A DNA stretch of 64,000 nt from AG25 sp035518815. Lineage in GTDB: Bacteria; Gemmatimonadota; Gemmatimonadetes; Gemmatimonadales; GWC2-71-9. Under the pieces are notes generated by a model. The model was not told the origin of the DNA, did no database searches, and saw only the letters and a program-made list of their open reading frames with translations. The translations under genes were made by a program, and so were the position numbers. The stretch spans positions 65,594 through 129,593 of the forward strand of contig DATIXG010000082.1 of assembly GCA_035518815.1 (NCBI GenBank), given 5' to 3'. Shown here one piece after another: positions 59,394 to 64,000 of the stretch. Positions within the stretch are counted from its first letter, which is position 1, and each line of letters starts with the position of its first letter.

Positions 59394-61750
59394 GCAAGAA
59401 GAAAGCGCGCGCGCAACCCGCGGTCGAGGCGGGACGCACCGGGGCTCGGCGCTTCGGCCGGCGCAGCCTGTTTGCCGTCGCCGTAATCATGGCCGCGGCG
59501 GCCGCCGTGGCTGGCCGAGCCCTCTACGATCGCGCCGGCCGCAATCTCAAGCTTCCCCCTCCCCCTCCCAGCGACATGACGGCGCCGGCTGAGACGACCG
59601 TCGCTTACGGTGATTTTGTTGGGTCCGAGGCATGTGCCTCGTGCCACCCATCGGAGTACAGGTCGTGGTCCAGCTCGACGCATGGCAAGGCCGGTGGGCC
59701 GCCGACCCCGGAGCGCGTCAAGGGTCCTTTCGACGGCCGGCCCATCCACTTCCGCGACGCCACGGTCACGCCCTCTCGGAGCCAGAGTGGCGGGTTCATT
59801 TTCACGGTGGTGCAGGAGCAGCGGCCGGCGGTCGTATACCGCGTCGAAGCGGTCGTCGGCGGCGGCTTCATGGCTGGTGGCGGCACCCAGGCAGCCTTCG
59901 GACGGTTCCCCGACGGAACGCTGCGATTCCTCCCCTTCGACTATTCGCCGGCGGAGCATGCTTGGTTCTGCCAGCTGCGGCCAGGCAACAGGGGGTGGGT
60001 ACCCATTACACCTGCGCTGGCACTCGCTGACTGCGATGCCTGGCCGCCCACACGCATCCTGGGCAGTTCTGAGCGGTTCCAGAGCTGCCAGCAGTGCCAC
60101 GGCAGCCAGATCGAGGTTGCGTTCGATTCCGCGTCCAAGCACTACGACACCCGCTTTTCGACCCTCGCGATCAATTGTGAATCCTGCCACGGCCCCGGAC
60201 GGAGGCACGTCGAGCTCGCCCGATCAGGCACGCTCCCGACTGCTCAGGACATTGGCATGCGGTCCCTCGCAGCCCTCACGAAGGATCAGTCGCTCGAGGT
60301 CTGCTTTCAATGCCACGCCGTGAAGGCGGCGCTCGAGCCGGGATACCTGCCCGGGAAGGAGCGCGATCGACACTTCGCCCTCAAGCTTCCGATTCTGCTC
60401 GACACGATCTACTTCGCCGACGGTCGCACACGCGTGTTCGCGTACCAAGAGGGGCACCTTTCGAGCGATTGCTACCTGAACGGGTCCATGACATGTGTGG
60501 ACTGCCATGACCCGCACTCCCAGCACTATCGCGACATCAACGGAGTAGCCCTGCCGGGCAGGTTCGACGACGGCCAATGCGTCGATTGTCATGCCAGCAA
60601 GACGCAGCCGATCGGCCGGCACACGCATCACGGAGCGACCTCGGCTGGCAGCCGCTGCGTGTCGTGCCATATGCCTTACCTACAGGAGCCGAGCGTCGGC
60701 CCGCGGATCCGGTATGCGCGGTCCGATCATACCATCCCCATCCCCCGGCCGTCCTACGATGCCCGGATCGGAATCGAGAACGCCTGCGTCGGCTGTCATC
60801 GCGATCGCACAGTCCAGGAGCTCGACGACCAAGTGGCGAAGTGGTACGGGGCCTTGAAGCCGCAGGCGGCCATGGTCGCCGCAGTCCTCGCCGCAGACGC
60901 CGCGAGCGACCCCACCGTCGCAGCGAGGACCGTTCTGTCCGCAGGCGGGAGCCATCCCATGGCTCAAGTCGCCGGGTTGGGATTGGTGCTGAAGCAATAC
61001 ACGAAACCCGACGTGGCCGCGCTCGACGCGGAGACCACCAAGCGCCTAGAGCAGTGGTCGCAGGACTCCGATCTGGACGTATCGGCACTGGCGCTGGCAT
61101 CGCTCCACCAGCTACGTGGCACCGACCCGCAGATCCGCCGGTTTCTTGCGGGTGCGTTGCGCCGATTGGGGCCGCGCGACGGCTTGGTTCGCTCGCGGTG
61201 GGCCTGGATTCTGCGGGTGCGTGGGGAAGCCCTCCTCACGGCCGGGGACCCGCGGAGCGCGCTCGTCACCTACAACAAGGCCCTAGAGGTGACGCCCGAC
61301 GATCCTGCGGTCTGGAGGAGCCTCGGCGTCGTGTACACGCGCCTCCACGACTACCCCAGCGCTATCGAGCGTTTCCAACACAGCCTGTCACTCCGCCCCA
61401 GGCAGCCACAAGTGCTTGTAGAGCTGGGGTTTGCGCTCTCGCAGCAAGGGCAGGCTGATAGTGCTATCACCGCCTACCGGCAAGCCATCGATCTCGATCC
61501 GTGGGACCCGGCGGCCTACGCCAATCTCGGGGTCGCCGCCCTGCGCCGTGGAGCCATCCGGCCCGCCATTGAAGCCCTCCAGCGCGCCGTACAGCTCAAC
61601 CCCGGCCTCGCCGAAGCCCAGTTCGCTCTGGCGAGCGCCTATGGCCAACTCGGCGATACCAAGCGAGCTTTAGATGCGCTGCAGCGCGGCCTTGAGTTCG
61701 ACCCCAACAACGCCGCGGCGCGTCGCCTCCTCGAAGCAAATCGTCGCTAA
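59390..61750 (+). CDS. octahaem cytochrome c with C-terminal TPR domain
   Basis: 786 residues from a TTG that overlaps the previous stop; other starts would lie further in. A membrane helix at about 25-43 anchors or exports it. Eight CxxCH motifs at about residues 82, 233, 263, 305, 369, 397, 423 and 466 (CASCH, CQQCH, CESCH, CFQCH, CVDCH, CVDCH, CVSCH, CVGCH). Five TPR units fill about 600-786 (for example AVWRSLGVVYTRLHDYPSAI). The pattern resembles multihaem/TPR cytochromes of unknown function. With the dihaem cytochrome it may pass electrons outward; acceptor unknown. Confidence 0.9.
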   Translation: MSKKKARAQPAVEAGRTGARRFGRRSLFAVAVIMAAAAAVAGRALYDRAGRNLKLPPPPPSDMTAPAETTVAYGDFVGSEACASCHPSEYRSWSSSTHGKAGGPPTPERVKGPFDGRPIHFRDATVTPSRSQSGGFIFTVVQEQRPAVVYRVEAVVGGGFMAGGGTQAAFGRFPDGTLRFLPFDYSPAEHAWFCQLRPGNRGWVPITPALALADCDAWPPTRILGSSERFQSCQQCHGSQIEVAFDSASKHYDTRFSTLAINCESCHGPGRRHVELARSGTLPTAQDIGMRSLAALTKDQSLEVCFQCHAVKAALEPGYLPGKERDRHFALKLPILLDTIYFADGRTRVFAYQEGHLSSDCYLNGSMTCVDCHDPHSQHYRDINGVALPGRFDDGQCVDCHASKTQPIGRHTHHGATSAGSRCVSCHMPYLQEPSVGPRIRYARSDHTIPIPRPSYDARIGIENACVGCHRDRTVQELDDQVAKWYGALKPQAAMVAAVLAADAASDPTVAARTVLSAGGSHPMAQVAGLGLVLKQYTKPDVAALDAETTKRLEQWSQDSDLDVSALALASLHQLRGTDPQIRRFLAGALRRLGPRDGLVRSRWAWILRVRGEALLTAGDPRSALVTYNKALEVTPDDPAVWRSLGVVYTRLHDYPSAIERFQHSLSLRPRQPQVLVELGFALSQQGQADSAITAYRQAIDLDPWDPAAYANLGVAALRRGAIRPAIEALQRAVQLNPGLAEAQFALASAYGQLGDTKRALDALQRGLEFDPNNAAARRLLEANRR

Positions 61751-61892
61751 GGAACGGCAACGACACGGGGGGCCAGGTAACGTCTTGGCACGTTGCGAGT
61801 TGCAACGCTGCGTGCACACTGCCAGCTTGCGAGGCCACCAAAATGGTGGTTACTTCGTGCTTGGCTTGGAATCTACCGACGGAGGTCGCCGT

Positions 61893-62288
61893 ATGCGTGC
61901 ACTACTGGGTTGTACATTGGTCGTGACCGCACTTTCGAGCGTCGCCTGCCACACCATGGCGCCCGCAACGCTGGACCAATTGGGCACGATGAAGCCCTCA
62001 CGGGCGTGGGTCACGCTGGGTGACAAGTCCGTGGTGGAGATTTCGGGCCCCCAGATCATGGGCGACACTCTGGTAGGATACGTGAATGGGGTATACCAGG
62101 AGCTCCCCGCCGCTACGGTAAAAAGTGTGACCGTACAGAAGACGTCCACCGGCAAAACGGTGGCCCTGGTCGTGGCAAGCACCGTCGCGTTCGGCGGGTT
62201 CGCCTACCTGATCACCTCGGCGGCGTCTAACCAGGACGACAAGGGTCCGACGGTAGAGTGCCAAGAGAACCCCGATCGGTGTATGTAG
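61893..62288 (+). CDS. small lipoprotein
   Basis: 131 residues from the ATG at 61893, which has GGAGGT 7 bases before it. Lipoprotein signal (LVVTALSSVAC, C19). The mature part contains ATLDQLGTMKPSRAWVTLGD, a short beta-rich core (DTLVGYVNGVYQELPAATVK) and a membrane-like helix VALVVASTVAFGGFAYLI near the end, then CQENPDRCM. Two more Cys at the tail. It sits in the cytochrome/YceI island. Unknown. Confidence 0.6.
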   Translation: MRALLGCTLVVTALSSVACHTMAPATLDQLGTMKPSRAWVTLGDKSVVEISGPQIMGDTLVGYVNGVYQELPAATVKSVTVQKTSTGKTVALVVASTVAFGGFAYLITSAASNQDDKGPTVECQENPDRCM

Positions 62289-62340
62289 CATGTCGACGGC
62301 CGTCAATCACCTCTCGGATGACGAAGGAGGTAGGCATACC

Positions 62341-63126
62341 ATGATCTCTCTGCGGGCCTGGCGACGGGTCGCAATCATGGGCTTCGCTTGCGTATTGGGC
62401 GCGCCCGTGGCTGCGCGAGCGCAGGTCCACTGGAAAGTCAATTCGAAGGCCAGCTTGGCGTGGTGGCAGATCGATCCGAACATGAACCACCTGTGGGCCA
62501 CCACCTGCCCGGAAGAGCCTTCGTGGCGCCCTGGGGAAGGACGCAGCGGCGGCTGGTCAACCAACGAGGCCATGCAGGCCCGGGTGGGACACGGGTTCGC
62601 CGCCATCTCCGATACCGTCCACGTACCCCTCTATCCGCGGCGTCGCGTCCGGTTCCTCTGCACCGAGGCCGTGAAGGGCGATTTCACGTTCCCGGATACC
62701 GTGCACTGGCGTGGCGGGCATGGGAGGCTCACGATCGACTCCAAGAAGATCACGAGCGGTGAAAACCTGCGCGATGAGTACGCGCGCGACGGTGTGCTGG
62801 CGACCGCGAACTTCCCGGAGCTCACGTTTGTCCTGGACAGCGTGACCGATGTGAAGCGCGCGGGAGACACGCTCAGGGGCAAGGGATGGGGTGTCTTCAC
62901 CCTGCGTGGCGTTCCGAAGGTGGTGGCCACCGACGTTAAGACCTTCCCGGAAGCGGGTGGCCTGCGGGTCATCGGTAAGTTCGGCATCCCGGCCAAGGCG
63001 CTCGCCACCGACTACGGAGTTACCAGGCGCACCTTGGGTTTGGGCGTATACATGGGGATCTGGAAGACGCTCTTCATGGGCGTGGACCTGCTTCTCGAAC
63101 CTGAACAGCCACCCGGCGCCAACTAG
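62341..63126 (+). CDS. YceI-like secreted protein, copy 3
   Basis: 261 residues from the ATG at 62341, with a full GAAGGAGGT 9 bases upstream; an earlier in-frame ATG lacks this. Signal peptide ends AAARAQ-like (APVAARAQ). Shared with copies 1 and 2: WKVNSKASLAWWQ, HLWATTCPEEPSWRPGEG, VHWRGGHGRLT and the end IWKTLFMGVDLLLEP. Conserved Cys are C56 and C107. It is the most divergent of the three, separated by the cytochromes. A terminator follows at 63162. Confidence 0.75.
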   Translation: MISLRAWRRVAIMGFACVLGAPVAARAQVHWKVNSKASLAWWQIDPNMNHLWATTCPEEPSWRPGEGRSGGWSTNEAMQARVGHGFAAISDTVHVPLYPRRRVRFLCTEAVKGDFTFPDTVHWRGGHGRLTIDSKKITSGENLRDEYARDGVLATANFPELTFVLDSVTDVKRAGDTLRGKGWGVFTLRGVPKVVATDVKTFPEAGGLRVIGKFGIPAKALATDYGVTRRTLGLGVYMGIWKTLFMGVDLLLEPEQPPGAN

Positions 63127-63161
63127 CCAAACCGGGCAGCGGGTAGAGCGAGGAAGCATTC

Positions 63162-63190
63162 GCGGGGCAGCCCCCACAGGGCTGCCCCGC
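63162..63190 (+). terminator. intrinsic terminator after YceI-like copy 3
   Basis: Perfect 12-base arms GCGGGGCAGCCC (63162-63173) and GGGCTGCCCCGC (63179-63190) with a 5-base loop, followed by TTCATTT. Confidence 0.85.
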
Positions 63191-63258
63191 TTCATTTCAC
63201 CAGACCCGATCGGAATGCGTGTCGGAAGTCGGAGGAAGGCGGGCGGAACCGGCTCGGC

Positions 63259-63744
63259 CTAGTGGTCGGTGGCTGGCGCCGACTCGCCTCGCAGGTAGTG
63301 AAAGAGCCGCTTGGTCATCTCCTGCATGCCGGCGCCCCGCTCGGGAGCGCCTTCGACGGTGAAAGCCGTCTGATGCGACGTGCAGTCCATAAGCTCCAGG
63401 CGGTTGTACGCGACGAACAGAACTCCATCCACATCACCGGGCTCGCAGATCTCCTTCACGGCCTGGGCCGGCGTATCCCAGCGGCCGGCCCGCGCCACGC
63501 CCTTCCAGCCGCTGTCACTGAGCTCTTTGCGAACGGTCGCGGACATCCGGATCTCGTTTCTACTCGCGCCCCCGGCAATCGTCGCGATGACCTTGAACTT
63601 GGTTCCCCCGATGGTGGGGCTCGGGTGCTCGACAGCTTCCTTGCCGGTCCACAGGCAACCCCCCAGCCCGAGCAGCGCGCTGGCCACGAGCGCCGCGCCC
63701 GCCTGCCGGGCACGCAATGGCGACACGAAACCCACAGGGCTCAC
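63259..63744 (-). CDS. lipoprotein, paralogue of the 55754 product
   Basis: 161 residues. Lipoprotein signal (ALVASALLGLGGC, C30). The core shares IATIAGGASRNEIRMSATVR, GRWDTPAQAVKEI, VDGVLFVAYNRLELMDC and AFTVEGAPERGAGMQEM with the 55754 protein. The pairing of C in KEICEPG and MDCT matches Cys of the other copy. It is convergent with YceI-like copy 3. No family known to me; two copies flank the redox/YceI island. Confidence 0.7.
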   Translation of the reverse strand: MSPVGFVSPLRARQAGAALVASALLGLGGCLWTGKEAVEHPSPTIGGTKFKVIATIAGGASRNEIRMSATVRKELSDSGWKGVARAGRWDTPAQAVKEICEPGDVDGVLFVAYNRLELMDCTSHQTAFTVEGAPERGAGMQEMTKRLFHYLRGESAPATDH

Positions 63745-63780
63745 GCGACCCTCTCTCTCCGATTTGTTGGTTATAGACGC

Positions 63781-63818
63781 ACAGTAGGGGCACGGTATGC
63801 TCCCCGTGCCCCTACTGT
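63781..63818. terminator. strong bidirectional stem-loop
   Basis: Perfect 15-base arms (63781-63795 and 63804-63818) around an 8-base loop. It lies between the start of the 63259 gene and the end of the partial gene at 63872, so it probably ends the latter. Confidence 0.8.
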
Positions 63819-63871
63819 TCTACGTCTCATGCGACTTCAGGACTGCTCAACGAACCAGCAAGGACACACTC

Positions 63872-64000
63872 CTAGTACAGGAAGTGCCACTGCAGGTTCC
63901 AGCTCCAGCCGTTGCGCCAGTTCTGGTCCAACCGCAACGACTGCACGCTCGAGAACCCGAACTCCCATGCGAAGTTCATCGCCATCCGGTAGACCAGCAG
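63872..64000 (-). CDS. C-terminal part of an outer-membrane protein (5' end outside window)
   Basis: The last 42 codons of a minus-strand gene are visible, ending at the TAG at 63872. They read as alternating strands with many aromatics (MNFAWEFGFSSVQSLRLDQN, then WSWNLQWHFLY) and a terminal aromatic, like the final strands of an outer-membrane barrel. No more can be said without the rest of the gene. Confidence 0.6.
   Translation of the reverse strand: MLVYRMAMNFAWEFGFSSVQSLRLDQNWRNGWSWNLQWHFLY

Overview
The window is a GC-rich, densely coded piece of a didermic bacterial chromosome. Outer-membrane barrels, an Omp85-type protein, TolC/RND efflux and many lipoproteins indicate a Gram-negative envelope. 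Frequent GTG/TTG starts and 4-base stop/start overlaps suit a GC-rich genome. The combination of futalosine-type menaquinone synthesis (MqnD), multihaem cytochromes, HD-GYP signalling, many secreted barrels of no known family and a Ser/Thr kinase suggests a Gemmatimonadota-like organism. That placement is inference only, because no rRNA or phylogenetic marker set is present; the genes rule out an obligate host-dependent lifestyle but not other GC-rich phyla.

Layout. 2-805 is the 3' end of an aconitase. 821-12058 (minus) is one tight operon: an EIIA/HTH regulator, two HyfB-like subunits, HyfC, HyfE, HyfF, a NuoCD/HyfG-like and a NuoB/HyfI-like subunit, then a beta-CASP nuclease. The large subunit lacks the [NiFe] cysteines, so this looks like an energy-converting hydrogenase-related (Ehr) complex, not a hydrogenase. 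12375-14131 is glnK-amtB, with a P-II protein that has lost Tyr51. 14201-17318 holds small membrane and secreted proteins, tRNA-Cys and a metallophosphoesterase. 17320-23577 is a TetR-regulated tripartite RND pump. 23713-26115 is an Omp85-type protein with a lipoprotein and a small protein. 26158-29154 carries mqnD, an HD-GYP response regulator and an NDUFA9-like reductase.

29316-40218 holds an orphan pseudopilin, a TPR protein, and a long plus-strand run: AraC-type regulator, receiver, MerR-like regulator, LemA, HtpX-like protease, PlsB-like acyltransferase, archease, RtcB and Kup. The archease-RtcB pair is an RNA-ligation module. The 600-base gap after kup holds a candidate structured RNA on the opposite strand. 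40820-46927 holds secreted unknowns, a cold-shock gene with an attenuator-like leader, a Ser/Thr kinase and a hydrolase. 47122-49928 is a translationally coupled solute-binding lipoprotein and chemoreceptor, without transporter genes. 49938-53769 is a three-gene surface operon (TPR/CsgG-like lipoprotein, barrel, Big2/cohesin-like lipoprotein).

53867-64000 holds infA and then an envelope/redox island: three YceI-like paralogues, a dihaem and an octahaem-TPR cytochrome, a pair of paralogous secreted proteins and other small lipoproteins.

The strongest leads for new biology are the cysteine-free Ehr complex with its degenerate ferredoxin fusion and EIIA partner, the YceI/octahaem island, the SBP-chemoreceptor pair, the tandem 21-bp-pitch repeat before the AraC-type gene, and the possible antisense structured RNA at kup.
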